Shown: positions 15,957 to 31,500 of the stretch, in pieces
Position numbering within the stretch: the stretch's first letter is position 1
Layout: every line of letters starts with the position of its first letter
NCBI RefSeq assembly: GCF_000367525.1
Contig: NZ_HF570956.1
Location: 1,824,970-1,857,840 of the forward strand
Source of the DNA: Phycicoccus elongatus Lp2
GTDB lineage: Bacteria; Actinomycetota; Actinomycetes; Actinomycetales; Dermatophilaceae
Direction of reading: 5' to 3'
DNA: 32,871 nucleotides
Notes under the pieces: model-generated
The model's database searches: none
Seen by the model: only the letters and a program-made list of their open reading frames with translations
What the model was told of the DNA's origin: nothing
Translations under genes and position numbers: made by a program

Positions 15957-17348
15957 ATGTCGGTTGAGGCCAGCGTGAGCACCCCGCATCGCATCGTCAT
16001 CATCGGGTCCGGCTTCGGCGGGCTCTTCGCGGCCCGCGCACTCAAGCGCCGCAAGGACGTCGAGGTCACCCTCATCGCCAAGACGACCCACCACCTCTTC
16101 CAACCGTTGCTGTACCAAGTGGCCACGGGTGTGCTGTCCGAGGGCGAGATCGCCCCGGCCACCCGCGAGGTCCTGGCCAGGCAGGCCAACGCCCGCGTGT
16201 TGCTCGGCGAGGTCACCCACATCGGGCTCGACACCCGCACAGTCGCCCACGAAGTGCTCGGTCGCCAGACCGTCACGCCCTATGACTCCCTCATCGTCGC
16301 GGCCGGCGCCGGTCAGTCGTACTTCGGCAACGACCAGTTCGCCGAGCATGCACCGGGGATGAAGTCGATCGACGACGCCCTGGAATTGCGCGGGCGCATC
16401 TTCGGCGCCTTCGAGCTCGCCGAGCTCGCGACCACGTCGGCCGAACGCGATCGTCTGCTCACCTTCGTCGTCGTCGGTGCCGGCCCGACGGGCGTCGAGA
16501 TGGCCGGGCAGATCTCCGAGTTGGCCAACCGCACCCTGCGCCACGACTTCCGCGCGATCAACCCCAGGGACGCCAAGGTGATCCTGCTCGACGCCGGCCC
16601 TGCCGTGTTGCCGAGCTTTGGCCCCGAGCTGGGGGCCAAGGCGGTGAGCCGTCTGGAGAAGATGGGAGTCGACGTCCGGACCTCGACCAAGGTCATCGAC
16701 GTCGACAACCTCGGCCTGGAGGTCGAAGGCCCCGACGGTCAGCGCTCCCGGATCGAGTCCAAGGCCAAGGTCTGGGCTGCTGGCGTGTCCGCCTCGCCGC
16801 TCGGTCAGCAGCTCGCGGCCCAGAGTGAGTCCGGACTGGATCGCGCCGGCCGCGTCGAGGTCACGCCCGAGCTCACCCTCAAGGGTCGCCCGGAGGTCTT
16901 CGTCGTCGGTGACCTGATGTCCCTCGACGGCCTTCCCGGCGTTGCACAGGTCGCCATCCAGGGTGCGCGGTATGCCGCGAAGGTCATCACGGCGCGCCTC
17001 GACGGAAAGCCCGCGCCGCCTCCATTCAGGTACTTCGACAAGGGCTCGATGGCCACCATCTCGCGCTTCAGTGCGGTCGTCAGCGTCGGCGCCCTGAAGT
17101 TCGGCGGGTTCATCGGCTGGCTGGCCTGGTTGGGGTTGCACCTGGTCTACGTCATCGGCTTCAAGTCGCGCGTGACCACCTTGCTGCACTGGGCAGTCAC
17201 CTTCATCGGTCGCGGTCGCGCCCAGCGGGTCTACACGGTGCAACAGGTGCTGGGTCGGCGCGCGCTCGAGCGCATCGATCCCGCCCAGGCTCCCCACCTG
17301 CCCCCGGTCGAGGGCGATCCCACGTCCTGGCGCCCCACCGCCTCCTGA
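15957..17348 (+). CDS. ndh: Type II NADH:quinone oxidoreductase
   Basis: Non-proton-pumping NADH dehydrogenase that passes electrons from NADH through FAD to menaquinone at the cytoplasmic membrane. The 463-residue product has the FAD Rossmann motif IIGSGFGGLFAAR at residues 15-27 and the NADH Rossmann motif GAGPTGVEMAG at 174-184. The FAD/quinone region is E-V-F-V-V-G-D-L-M-S with A-Q-V-A-I-Q-G-A-R-Y-A-A-K. A hydrophobic, amphipathic C-terminal stretch (FGGFIGWLAWLGLHLVYVIGF) is the membrane anchor. It sits alone between the tuf and rpsJ operons, convergent with tuf, and is followed by a strong terminator. The Rex-like operator suggests induction when NADH is high. Confidence 0.95.
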   Translation: MSVEASVSTPHRIVIIGSGFGGLFAARALKRRKDVEVTLIAKTTHHLFQPLLYQVATGVLSEGEIAPATREVLARQANARVLLGEVTHIGLDTRTVAHEVLGRQTVTPYDSLIVAAGAGQSYFGNDQFAEHAPGMKSIDDALELRGRIFGAFELAELATTSAERDRLLTFVVVGAGPTGVEMAGQISELANRTLRHDFRAINPRDAKVILLDAGPAVLPSFGPELGAKAVSRLEKMGVDVRTSTKVIDVDNLGLEVEGPDGQRSRIESKAKVWAAGVSASPLGQQLAAQSESGLDRAGRVEVTPELTLKGRPEVFVVGDLMSLDGLPGVAQVAIQGARYAAKVITARLDGKPAPPPFRYFDKGSMATISRFSAVVSVGALKFGGFIGWLAWLGLHLVYVIGFKSRVTTLLHWAVTFIGRGRAQRVYTVQQVLGRRALERIDPAQAPHLPPVEGDPTSWRPTAS

Positions 17349-17387
17349 GCGGTCCCTCGCTCCCCTCACTCCCCCCATGTGGGCGCA

Positions 17388-17424
17388 CGAAGGCCCCGGC
17401 TGCACGATGCAGCCGGGGCCTTCG
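17388..17424. terminator. Bidirectional terminator downstream of ndh
   Basis: Arms 17388-17404 and 17408-17424 form a perfect 17-bp GC-rich stem with a three-base loop (CGA). It is placed 40 bp after the ndh stop and just past the stop of the minus-strand LysM remnant. Written on the plus strand, the stem ends in TTCG with only a short T-rich tail. Confidence 0.85.
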
Positions 17425-17434
17425 TAATGCGAGG

Positions 17435-17611
17435 TCAGCGCGGGATCGTGAAGACCTGGCCGGGGTAGATCAGGTCGGGGTTCTCGATGCCGTTGACCCG
17501 GGCGATCTCGTGATAGTCGACGCCGAAGCGCGCACCGATCTCACCCAGGGTGTCGCCGGGCTGCACCGTGTAGGTCTCCTCTGCGGCGGCTGCGGCCTGT
17601 ACAGGCGGCAG
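17435..17611 (-). pseudogene. LysM-domain remnant, no start codon
   Basis: Reading the minus strand from 17611 to the TGA at 17435 gives an Ala-rich lead-in, E-E-T-Y-T-V-Q-P-G-D-T-L-G, then FGVDYHEIARVNGIENP and LIYPGQVFTIPR. This is one complete LysM peptidoglycan-binding repeat at the C-terminus of a protein. Upstream in frame I find no ATG or GTG before a stop at about 17810; only a CTG at 17611 and a GTG inside the domain (17566, with GAGGAG before it) exist. The rest of the gene has been lost, and a GTATGCCG hairpin stands where it should continue. Confidence 0.72.
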
Positions 17612-17630
17612 GTGCCGTCGCGGGCCGTAG

Positions 17631-17700
17631 GGGCGGCAACGCCCGTCTGAGGGGTATGCCGCGTGCTCGGCGCCGCGGCATACCCCCGCCTTTGCCGCCC
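17631..17700. repeat. GTATGCCG-type hairpin, nested (tuf-ndh gap)
   Basis: Inner arms GGGGTATGCCGCG (17651-17663) and CGCGGCATACCCC (17674-17686) pair perfectly over 13 bp. Outer arms GGGCGGCAA (17631-17639) and TTGCCGCCC (17692-17700) add 9 bp. It lies downstream of the tuf terminator on the minus strand and directly upstream of the LysM remnant. Confidence 0.78.
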
Positions 17701-17742
17701 GATCGGCGCGGTGGGTCCCGAGGCGGGGGGGCCGCCGACGCG

Positions 17743-17778
17743 GAAGGGCCCCGCCTGCCGGAGCAGACGGGGCCCTTC
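17743..17778 (-). terminator. Terminator of tuf
   Basis: Arms GAAGGGCCCCG (17743-17753) and CGGGGCCCTTC (17768-17778) pair over 11 bp; after a one-base mismatch, CTGC (17755-17758) and GCAG (17763-17766) continue the stem with a four-base CGGA loop. It starts about 30 bp beyond the tuf stop. Confidence 0.85.
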
Positions 17779-17809
17779 TCGGTGAGCCAGTGGCTCGACC
17801 GACGTCAGA

Positions 17810-19006
17810 TCACTTGGTGATCTTGGTGACGCGGCCGGCGCCGACAGTCCGGCCACCCTCACGGATGGCGAACTTGAGGCCCTCCTCCATGGCGATCGGC
17901 TGGATCAGCTCGACGGCCATCTCGGTGTTGTCGCCGGGCATGACCATCTCGGTGCCCTCGGGCAGCTTGACGACGCCGGTGACGTCCGTGGTGCGGAAGT
18001 AGAACTGCGGGCGGTAGTTGTCGTAGAACGGCGTGTGACGGCCGCCCTCGTCCTTGCCCAGGATGTAGACGTTGGCGTCGAAGTTCGTGTGCGGGGTGAT
18101 GGACCCCGGCTTCACGACGACCTGGCCACGCTCGACGTCCTCGCGCTTGATGCCACGAAGGAGCAGGCCGACGTTCTCGCCCGCGCGACCCTCGTCGAGG
18201 AGCTTGCGGAACATCTCGATGCCGGTGACGGTCGTCTTGGTGGCCGGGCCGGTGTGGATGCCGACGATCTCGACCTCCTCGTTGACCTTGAGGATGCCAC
18301 GCTCGATACGACCGGTGACGACGGTGCCACGACCGGTGATCGTGAAGACGTCCTCGACGGGCATGAGGAACGGCTTGTCCGTCTCACGCTCGGGCTCGGG
18401 GATGTACTCGTCGACGGCGTCCATGAGCTCGAGGACGGTCTTGCCCCACTCGGCGTCGCCCTCGAGGGCCTTGAGCGCGGAGACCTTGACGACCGGCAGG
18501 TCGTCGCCCGGGAACTCGTAGGACGAGAGGAGCTCACGCACCTCCATCTCGACGAGCTCGAGGATCTCCTCGTCGTCGACCATGTCGGCCTTGTTGAGCG
18601 CCACGACGATGTAGGGAACGCCGACCTGGCGGGCCAGGAGGACGTGCTCCTTGGTCTGCGGCATCGGGCCGTCGGTGGCGGCGACGACGAGAATCGCACC
18701 GTCCATCTGGGCCGCACCGGTGATCATGTTCTTCACGTAGTCCGCGTGACCCGGGCAGTCGACGTGGGCGTAGTGACGACCCTCGGTCTGGTACTCGATG
18801 TGCGCGATGGAGATCGTGATACCGCGCTGCTTCTCCTCGGGCGCCTTGTCGATGTCGTCGAACGCGAACTGCGGGTTCAGTTCCGGGTACTTGTCGTGCA
18901 GGACCTTCGAGATCGCAGCCGTCAGCGTCGTCTTGCCATGGTCGATGTGACCGATGGTGCCGATGTTGACGTGCGGCTTGGTCCGCTCGAACTTTGCCTT
19001 CGCCAC
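17810..19006 (-). CDS. tuf: Translation elongation factor Tu
   Basis: GTPase that delivers aminoacyl-tRNA to the ribosome. The 398-residue product has G1 GHIDHGKT (19-26), G3 DCPGH (83-87) and G4 NKAD (138-141), then beta-barrel domains 2 and 3 ending [14 protein letters not shown]. The effector loop threonine lies in the K-Q-R-G-I-T-I segment. It starts at GTG 19006 (V-A-K-A-K-F), preceded by a strong GAGGAGG. A 121-bp gap follows fusA, where I see no terminator, so it is probably both co-transcribed and possibly served by its own promoter. Confidence 0.98.
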   Translation of the reverse strand: MAKAKFERTKPHVNIGTIGHIDHGKTTLTAAISKVLHDKYPELNPQFAFDDIDKAPEEKQRGITISIAHIEYQTEGRHYAHVDCPGHADYVKNMITGAAQMDGAILVVAATDGPMPQTKEHVLLARQVGVPYIVVALNKADMVDDEEILELVEMEVRELLSSYEFPGDDLPVVKVSALKALEGDAEWGKTVLELMDAVDEYIPEPERETDKPFLMPVEDVFTITGRGTVVTGRIERGILKVNEEVEIVGIHTGPATKTTVTGIEMFRKLLDEGRAGENVGLLLRGIKREDVERGQVVVKPGSITPHTNFDANVYILGKDEGGRHTPFYDNYRPQFYFRTTDVTGVVKLPEGTEMVMPGDNTEMAVELIQPIAMEEGLKFAIREGGRTVGAGRVTKITK

Positions 19007-19127
19007 TTCTGTGTCCTCCTCAGGACTCTTCTTGGATGAACGCCGTGATACGACCGGGCAGGACGTGGCGTCGTTCTGTTGGTTCTTTTCGGATGGTTTC
19101 TCGTCCGAGACCAGCGACCAGTCTAGG

Positions 19128-21242
<2,115 letters not shown>

Positions 21243-21299
21243 TGCTTTTCGCTCTCGTTCGCTTTGTGTGGTGCGTGGGTTGTTCGTGGGCCGGTCCCC

Positions 21300-21346
21300 C
21301 GGTCGGTATGCCGCGCGCTCGGGCGAGCGCCGCGGCATACCGACCG
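21300..21346. repeat. GTATGCCG-type hairpin (rpsG-fusA gap)
   Basis: Arms 21300-21315 and 21331-21346 pair perfectly over 16 bp, including GGTCGGTATGCCGCG and its complement. The stem continues as CGCTC (21316-21320) with GAGCG (21325-21329) past one bulged base, leaving a GGGC loop. It lies five bases past the rpsG stop, inside the str operon, so it cannot simply block fusA expression unless fusA has its own promoter. Confidence 0.82.
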
Positions 21347-21351
21347 TCGGG

Positions 21352-21822
21352 TCACCAGCGGTAGTGCGCGAAGGCCTTGTTGGACTCGGCCATCTTGTGG
21401 GTGTCCTCGCGACGCTTGACTGCGGCGCCGAGGCCGTTGCTCGCGTCGAGGATCTCGTTCATGAGGCGCTCGGTCATCGTCTTCTCACGACGTTGCCGGC
21501 TGTAGCCGACCAGCCAGCGCAGCGACAGGGTCGTGGCGCGGTTGGGCTTGACCTCGACGGGGACCTGGTAGGTAGCACCGCCGACGCGACGGGACTTGAC
21601 CTCGAGCGTCGGCTTGATGTTGTCGAGCGCGCGCTTGAGGGTCGCGACCGGGTCGGTGCCGGTCTTGTCGCGGCAGCCCTCGAGAGCGCCGTAGACGATG
21701 CCCTCGGCGATCGACTTCTTGCCGTCGAGGAGGATCTTGTTGACCAACTGGGTCACCAGCGGGGACTGGTAGACGGGGTCGATGACGAGTGGCCGCTTCG
21801 GAGCGGGTCCCTTGCGAGGCAT
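21352..21822 (-). CDS. rpsG: 30S ribosomal protein S7 (uS7)
   Basis: Head-nucleating 16S rRNA-binding protein; in E. coli it represses the str operon. The 156-residue product starts [20 protein letters not shown], has the [11 protein letters not shown] segment and the signature [15 protein letters not shown], and ends A-F-A-H-Y-R-W, all typical. The ATG overlaps the rpsL stop by one base (TGATG). Confidence 0.98.
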   Translation of the reverse strand: MPRKGPAPKRPLVIDPVYQSPLVTQLVNKILLDGKKSIAEGIVYGALEGCRDKTGTDPVATLKRALDNIKPTLEVKSRRVGGATYQVPVEVKPNRATTLSLRWLVGYSRQRREKTMTERLMNEILDASNGLGAAVKRREDTHKMAESNKAFAHYRW

Positions 21823-22196
21823 CAGCCCTTCACCTTCTTCGCGCCGTAACGGCTGCGTGCCTGCTTGCGGTTCTTGACACCCTGGGTGTCGAGGGCGCCG
21901 CGGATGATCTTGTAGCGGACACCGGGGAGGTCCTTCACACGACCGCCACGCACGAGCACGATCGAGTGCTCCTGGAGGTTGTGGCCCTCACCGGGGATGT
22001 AAGCGGTGACCTCGATCTGGGAGGTCAGCTTGACGCGCGCGACCTTGCGCAGCGCGGAGTTCGGCTTCTTGGGGGTGGTGGTGTACACGCGCGTGCACAC
22101 GCCACGGCGCTGCGGAGAGCCCTTGAGGGCAGGGGTGGAGACCTTCGTGGTCTTGTCCTGCCGGCCCTTGCGCACCAGCTGGTTGATGGTGGGCAA
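21822..22196 (-). CDS. rpsL: 30S ribosomal protein S12 (uS12)
   Basis: Decoding-centre protein. The 124-residue product ([11 protein letters not shown] to RYGAKKVKG) is full length. Lysines K43 ([11 protein letters not shown]) and K88 ([10 protein letters not shown]) are the streptomycin-sensitive residues. It starts with TTG at 22196, supported by AAGGA seven bases upstream and the family start; the open frame continues far upstream without another sensible start. It opens the str operon after a leader of about 250 bp. Confidence 0.97.
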   Translation of the reverse strand: MPTINQLVRKGRQDKTTKVSTPALKGSPQRRGVCTRVYTTTPKKPNSALRKVARVKLTSQIEVTAYIPGEGHNLQEHSIVLVRGGRVKDLPGVRYKIIRGALDTQGVKNRKQARSRYGAKKVKG

Positions 22197-22526
22197 CCTG
22201 GTTCCTTTGCTTCTGGTCTGTGGCCACGGCGGGTGCCGTTGCCTCCTTGTCGTGCCTCGGGCTCGACCCCCGCGCTCGGGAGTGTCGCCGTCGGTGCTCC
22301 CCCCTGCACTCCCCGCTCCGTCGCACACCGCACGCGGTGTCGTGAAGGATGGGGCGCCCGGCGAGAGGTGGGCGCGTCGTGCGCTTCGGGACCGCCCTTC
22401 CGGGGTGGCGCCGTCCTGCGCGACTCGAATGTCCGGACCTGGCCAGACACGGTGTTCCATGCTACCGGCCCGCGCTCCCCCACCCAAATCGGCGGCGCCT
22501 GCACGGCGTAGGCGCACAATGTGCTC
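22197..22526. other. rpsL leader and divergent promoter gap (no gene seen)
   Basis: About 330 bp between the divergent rpsL and alpha/beta hydrolase genes. It holds the rpsL promoter candidate at 22459-22487 and a small hairpin in the leader (ACACCGC-AC-GCGGTGT, 22325-22340). CACAAT at 22515-22520 stands six bases before the GTG at 22527 and may be the -10 of a leaderless hydrolase transcript. The open frames here look like shadows. Confidence 0.5.
22459..22487 (-). promoter_or_regulatory. rpsL: Candidate promoter of the str operon (rpsL)
   Basis: On the minus strand TTGGGT (22487-22482), a 17-base spacer, and TAGCAT (22464-22459). The spacing is ideal, the -10 fits TAnnnT, and the -35 keeps TTG. 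Transcription would begin near 22452, leaving a leader of about 255 bases before rpsL. Confidence 0.45.
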
Positions 22527-23726
22527 GTGGCCCCTGCCCCCAGTCCGCGCCGCCGCTGGCCTCGTCGTCTCGCCGCGCTCCTCGCCGCCTTTGTGGTGCT
22601 GAACCTGGTCGCCCTGGTCGGGGCGTCCTGGTACTACTCCGACCGCATCGAGTCCGATGCCCTGCGGGCGGTCCCGGGAGCCTGGGACCGCCCCTTCACC
22701 GTCAGCGCCGTCGACCCGGCCGCCGGCACCATCAGCCTGTCCCCGGTCGCGGGATCGCCGGGCCTGGCCTGGCAGGAACGTGACCTCACCGGCATCGCCA
22801 TGGTCGAGGGCCTGCACTGGGAGGGCGGCTTCGCGCTCAGCCAAGGCACCGACTCCGACCCCGGGCCGTCCGTGCTGCGCCAGGCCCGGCTCACCGAGGG
22901 CACCTGGCCGGCTGTGGGCGCGCCGATCGGCGCCCACACCTTCGCGCACCCCCATGGCATCACGACACCGTGGCAGCAGGTCACCTTCCCCGGCCCCGAG
23001 GGGCCACTGGAGGCAGCCTTCCAGCCGGGCACCGGAGCCACCTGGCTCGTCGCGGCCCACGGCAAGGGCGCCGAGCCCAACGAGTTCAGCCGGATGGCGC
23101 CGGTTGCCGTCGGGCTCGGCATGCCCACCCTCGCGATTCGCTACCGCGGCGACGTCGACTCACCGCCGGCCGACAAAGGTCGGGTCGGCTTCGGGAGCAC
23201 CGAGTGGCCCGACCTCGACGCGGCGGTTCGGTATGCCGTGGCGCACGGTGCCGAGCACGTGGTCCTGATGGGCGCGAGCATGGGCGGAGCAATCGTCGCG
23301 TCCTACCTGCGCCATGCCAAGGACACCTCGGTGGTCACGGCCGTGGTCCTGGACTCGCCCGCGCTCAGTCTGCAGCGGACCGTGGAGTGGGGGGCTGCGC
23401 AGATTGCCTTCCCCGGGGGCCTCAGCCTGCCGGCGCCGGTCACCTGGGGCGCCGAGCGCCTGACGTCCTGGCGCTTCGGCCTCGACTGGCACGCCACCGA
23501 CTACGTCTCGGACACCCGCTGGGCCGACCGCCCCACACTGGTCTTCCACGGCGACGCGGACACCACGGTGCCGATCGCGACCAGCCGTGAGTTCGCAGCG
23601 GCCGATCCCCAGGTGAGGCTCATCGAGACGCCCGGCGCGGAGCACGTCGCCTCGTGGAACGTCGACCCGAGGCGCTACGAGAACGCGTTGCGCGAATTCC
23701 TTGCCCCTTTTGCCTCAACGAGTTGA
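22527..23726 (+). CDS. Membrane-anchored alpha/beta hydrolase
   Basis: A 399-residue protein. Residues about 15-36 ([20 protein letters not shown]) form one membrane segment after a basic start, so the catalytic domain is probably outside or membrane-tethered. The alpha/beta hydrolase fold follows: oxyanion region A-A-H-G-K-G, nucleophile elbow GASMGG (Ser 251), acid in [10 protein letters not shown] (Asp 343 or 345) and GAEH (His 373). The substrate is unknown. GTG 22527 is preferred over GTG 22521 because a CACAAT box lies six bases before it. It sits alone, divergent from rpsL, between two conserved operons. Confidence 0.87.
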   Translation: MAPAPSPRRRWPRRLAALLAAFVVLNLVALVGASWYYSDRIESDALRAVPGAWDRPFTVSAVDPAAGTISLSPVAGSPGLAWQERDLTGIAMVEGLHWEGGFALSQGTDSDPGPSVLRQARLTEGTWPAVGAPIGAHTFAHPHGITTPWQQVTFPGPEGPLEAAFQPGTGATWLVAAHGKGAEPNEFSRMAPVAVGLGMPTLAIRYRGDVDSPPADKGRVGFGSTEWPDLDAAVRYAVAHGAEHVVLMGASMGGAIVASYLRHAKDTSVVTAVVLDSPALSLQRTVEWGAAQIAFPGGLSLPAPVTWGAERLTSWRFGLDWHATDYVSDTRWADRPTLVFHGDADTTVPIATSREFAAADPQVRLIETPGAEHVASWNVDPRRYENALREFLAPFASTS

Positions 23727-23784
23727 CCCGTCGCCCCACGAAACCCAACTTCTGCGTGACGCGGAAGATGGGTGCACGAAGGGG

Positions 23785-24333
23785 TTAGTCCACGAGGCGC
23801 TCGAAGGCCGCGGCATACCGGAACGGACCGGCGAGCCCCGCGGACCAGGTCGCGAGCGGCCGCGCCTGGAAGTAGGCATCACCCCACGGCCCAGGTGACT
23901 CGATCCCCAACGTCGAGGCGGGGACGAAACCGAAGCGGGAGTAGTACTTCGGGTCGCCGAGGAGGACGACGACCGGTTCGCCGGTCACCTCCGCCGCCGC
24001 CAGGGCGGCCTCCATGAGCGCGGACCCTACGCCTCGCCGCTGGTGATCGGGCGCCACGCTGATCGGGCCCAACCCGACACTTGGCCGACCCGCCAGGGTG
24101 CCCCGACTGCACGTCACCTGACCGACGATCTCACCGTCGACCTCGGCGACCAGCGTCAGCTCAGCGATGACGTCACTGTCTTCGCGCAGCCAGTCGACCA
24201 GGACGGACTCGACGGACCGGTCCGCCCCCCGCGGGCGCTCGAAGGCCGAGTCGATCAGGGCGAGGACCGCCGCGGCGTCCTGCAACTCTTCGGGGCGGAT
24301 GGTCACCGCACTCGGCGTGGGCGGGTTGGTCAC
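23785..24333 (-). CDS. GNAT-family N-acetyltransferase (YhbS-like)
   Basis: A 182-residue acetyltransferase. The acetyl-CoA signature is G-P-I-S-V-A-P-D-H-Q-R-R-G-V-G-S-A-L-M, followed by V-V-L-L-G-D-P-K-Y-Y-S-R-F-G-F, the hallmark of the YhbS type. The substrate is unknown. The frame extends to 24375, but GTG 24333 (V-T-N-P-P-T-P) has GGGGAG upstream and is preferred. It is convergent with the alpha/beta hydrolase and downstream of the rpoC terminators. Confidence 0.88.
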   Translation of the reverse strand: MTNPPTPSAVTIRPEELQDAAAVLALIDSAFERPRGADRSVESVLVDWLREDSDVIAELTLVAEVDGEIVGQVTCSRGTLAGRPSVGLGPISVAPDHQRRGVGSALMEAALAAAEVTGEPVVVLLGDPKYYSRFGFVPASTLGIESPGPWGDAYFQARPLATWSAGLAGPFRYAAAFERLVD

Positions 24334-24384
24334 GTCGGCGATTCTCCCCTCCCCGCCTGCGTCCGACAACGCCACAGGCCCCCA

Positions 24385-24428
24385 GCGTCCGCGTTTTCCG
24401 CTGGCCTGGCAGCGGAAAACGCGGACGC
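24385..24428. terminator. Second hairpin downstream of rpoC
   Basis: Arms 24385-24403 and 24410-24428 form a perfect 19-bp stem with a six-base loop; the stem contains GCGTTTTCCG. It lies about 80 bp past the rpoC stop and before the GNAT gene. Its sequence differs from the GTATGCCG family. Confidence 0.8.
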
Positions 24429-24442
24429 AACGCTTCGGGGGA

Positions 24443-24500
24443 ACGACGACGGCGGGGTATGCCGGGCGGCTGGCGCCGCGGCATACCCCGCCGTTGTCGT
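24443..24500. repeat. GTATGCCG-type hairpin downstream of rpoC
   Basis: Arms 24443-24464 and 24479-24500 pair over 22 bp with one G-U pair; the arms contain GGCGGGGTATGCCG and CGGCATACCCCGCC. It begins five bases past the rpoC stop and is the longest member of the shared-core family here. It probably terminates rpoBC transcription, followed by the back-up hairpin at 24385-24428. Confidence 0.83.
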
Positions 24501-24505
24501 TGGGC

Positions 24506-28399
<3,894 letters not shown>

Positions 28400-28440
28400 G
28401 TGGTGCTTCCTTTTCGTCGTTTCTTGCCAGTTGAGTCTGT

Positions 28441-28519
28441 GGTGTTCGTTGTCGTGCGGTGGTCCGGTATGCCGCGGGGCTCGCTCTCGTGGCGACCTCA
28501 CGGCATACCGGGGAACACC
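28441..28519. repeat. GTATGCCG-type hairpin (rpoB-rpoC gap)
   Basis: Arms CCGGTATGCCG (28464-28474) and CGGCATACCGG (28501-28511) pair over 11 bp. Outer arms GGTGTTC (28441-28447) and GAACACC (28513-28519) pair over 7 bp. It occupies most of the 120-bp gap between rpoB and rpoC, which are normally co-transcribed, so it must be readable-through or an mRNA processing site. Confidence 0.75.
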
Positions 28520-31500
28520 TCAGACCTCTTCGACCGAGGACGGCTCGCGCCGGCTCAGGTCGATGCCGAGTTCCTCCGCAGCGCGGAAGACGTCGTCCTC
28601 GGCCTCGCGCATCTCGATCGTCTGGCCATCGCTGGACAGGACCTCGACGTTGAGGCAGAGGGACTGCATCTCCTTGATGAGGACCTTGAAGGACTCGGGG
28701 ATGCCGGGCTCGGGGATGTTGTCGCCCTTGACGATCGCCTCGTAGACCTTGACGCGACCGTTCACGTCGTCGGACTTGATCGTCAGGAGCTCCTGGAGCG
28801 AGTAGGCCGCGCCGTACGCCTCGAGGGCCCAGACCTCCATCTCACCGAAGCGCTGGCCACCGAACTGGGCCTTACCGCCGAGCGGCTGCTGGGTGATCAT
28901 CGAGTAGGGACCGGTGCTGCGCGCGTGGATCTTGTCGTCCACGAGGTGGTGCAGCTTGAGGATGTACATGTAGCCGACCGACACCGGGTCCGGGTAGGGC
29001 TCACCCGAGCGACCGTCGAACAGGCGGGCCTTGCCCGAACCGTCGATGAGGCGCACACCGTCGCGGGTCTCGCGAGTGCTGTCGAGCAGGCCGATGATCT
29101 CCTCCTCGCGCGCACCGTCGAAGACCGGCGAGGCGACACGGGTGCCGGGCTCGACATCGCGGGCCTCGTCGGAGAGGTTCTTGGCCCACTCCGGGTTGCC
29201 CGCGATCTCCCACCCACGGCTGGCCGCCCAGCCCAGGTGCAGCTCGAGGATCTGACCGATGTTCATTCGGCCGGGGACACCGAGCGGGTTGAGCACGACG
29301 TCGACCGGCGTGCCGTCCTCGAGGAAGGGCATGTCCTCGACCGGGAGGATCTTGGAGATGACGCCCTTGTTGCCGTGACGACCGGCGAGCTTGTCACCGT
29401 CGGTGATCTTGCGCTTGTTCGCGACGTAGACGCGGACCAACTGGTTGACGCCCGGGGGCAGCTCGTCGTCGTTGTCCTTGTCGAAGACCTTCACGCCGAT
29501 GACCGTGCCGGTCTCGCCGTGCGGCACCTTGAGGGAGGTGTCGCGGACCTCGCGCGCCTTCTCACCGAAGATCGCGCGCAGCAGGCGCTCCTCGGGGGTC
29601 AGCTCGGTCTCACCCTTGGGAGTGACCTTGCCGACGAGCAGGTCGCCGTCGCGGACCTCGGCACCGATGCGGATGATGCCGCGCTCGTCGAGGTCGGCGA
29701 GGACCTCGTCGGAGACGTTCGGGATGTCCCGGGTGATCTCCTCGGGGCCGAGCTTGGTGTCACGGGCGTCGACCTCGTGCTCCTCGATGTGGATCGAGGA
29801 GAGGACGTCGTCCTGGACGAGGCGCTGCGACAGGATGATCGCGTCCTCGTAGTTGTGGCCCTCCCACGGCATGAAGGCCACGAGCAGGTTGCGACCCAGG
29901 GCCATCTCGCCACCGTCGGTCGCGGGACCGTCGGCGATGAGGGCACCGGCCTCCAGGCGGTCGCCCTCGGAGACGACGACGCGCTGGTTGTAGCTGTTGC
30001 CCTGGTTTGAGCGGGTGAACTTGTTGATCTTGTACGTCTTGTAGGTGCCGTCGTCGTGCGCGACGGTCACCAGGTCCGCTGAGACCTCGGTCACGGCGCC
30101 GGCCTTCTCGGCCACGACGACGTCACCGGAGTCGACCGCGGCGCGGAACTCCATGCCGGTGCCGACGAGGGGGGCCTCGGAGCGGACGAGCGGGACGGCC
30201 TGACGCTGCATGTTCGAGCCCATGAGCGCACGGTTGGCGTCATCGTGCTCGAGGAAGGGGATCAGCGCGGTGGCCGCGGACACCATCTGGCGGGCGGAGA
30301 CGTCGATGTAGTCGACATCCTCGGCCGGGACGTACTCGACCTCGCCACCCTTGACACGCACCAGGACGCGCTCGTGCGCGAACTTCTTGCCGTCCTCGGT
30401 GAGGGTCGCGTTCGCCTGGGCGATGACGTGACGGTCCTCCTCGTCGGCCGACAGGTAGTGGATGTCGTCGGTGATCCGACCCTTGGTCACCTTGCGGTAG
30501 GGGGTCTCGATGAAACCGAACGGGTTGATTCGTCCGTAGGACGCGAGCGAGCCGATCAGGCCGATGTTCGGGCCTTCCGGGGTCTCGATCGGGCACATGC
30601 GGCCGTAGTGGCTCGGGTGAACGTCACGGACCTCCATGCCGGCGCGGTCACGGGAGAGACCACCTGGACCGAGCGCGGACAGGCGCCGCTTGTGGGTCAG
30701 GCCCGACAGCGGGTTGTTCTGGTCCATGAACTGCGAGAGCTGGCTGGTCCCGAAGAACTCCTTGATCGCCGCCACGACGGGACGGATGTTGATCAGGGTC
30801 TGCGGCGTGATCGCCTCGACGTCCTGGGTCGTCATCCGCTCACGCACGACGCGCTCCATCCGGGACAGGCCGGTGCGGACCTGGTTCTGGATGAGCTCGC
30901 CGACGTTGCGCAGGCGACGGTTGCCGAAGTGGTCGATGTCGTCGGTCTCGACCGGGATCTCGACGTCCTCACCCTTGCTGCGCCCGGGCAGGGTGGCCTG
31001 CTCGGCGTGGAGGGCGACGATGTACTTGATCGTGGAGACGATGTCGTCGATCGACAGGGTCGAGGCCGACGGGTCGCCCTCGATGCCGAGCTTCTTGTTG
31101 ATCTTGTAGCGACCGACCTTGGCCAGGTCGTAGCGCTTGCCGTTGAAGTAGAGGTTGTCGAGCAGGGTCTGCGCGGCCTCCTTGGTCGGCGGCTCGCCCG
31201 GACGCAGCTTGCGGTAGATGTCGAGCAGGGCGGCGTCCTGGTCCTGGACGTTGTCCTTCTCGAGCGTCAGCCGCATCGACTCGTAGTCGCCGAACTCCTC
31301 GAGGATCTGGGCCTCGGTCCAGCCGAGCGCCTTGAGGAGCACGGTGACCGACTGCTTCCGCTTGCGGTCGACGCGGACGCCGACCATGTCGCGCTTGTCG
31401 ATCTCGAACTCGAGCCAGGCGCCGCGGCTCGGGATGACCTTGGCGGTGAAGATGTCCTTGTCGGACGTCTTGTCGGCGGTGCGCTCGAAGTAGACGCCCG

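Noticed and set aside
15921-17405. A 494-codon minus-strand frame antisense to ndh
   Set aside because: Shadow of ndh; it also crosses the ndh promoter and the downstream terminator.
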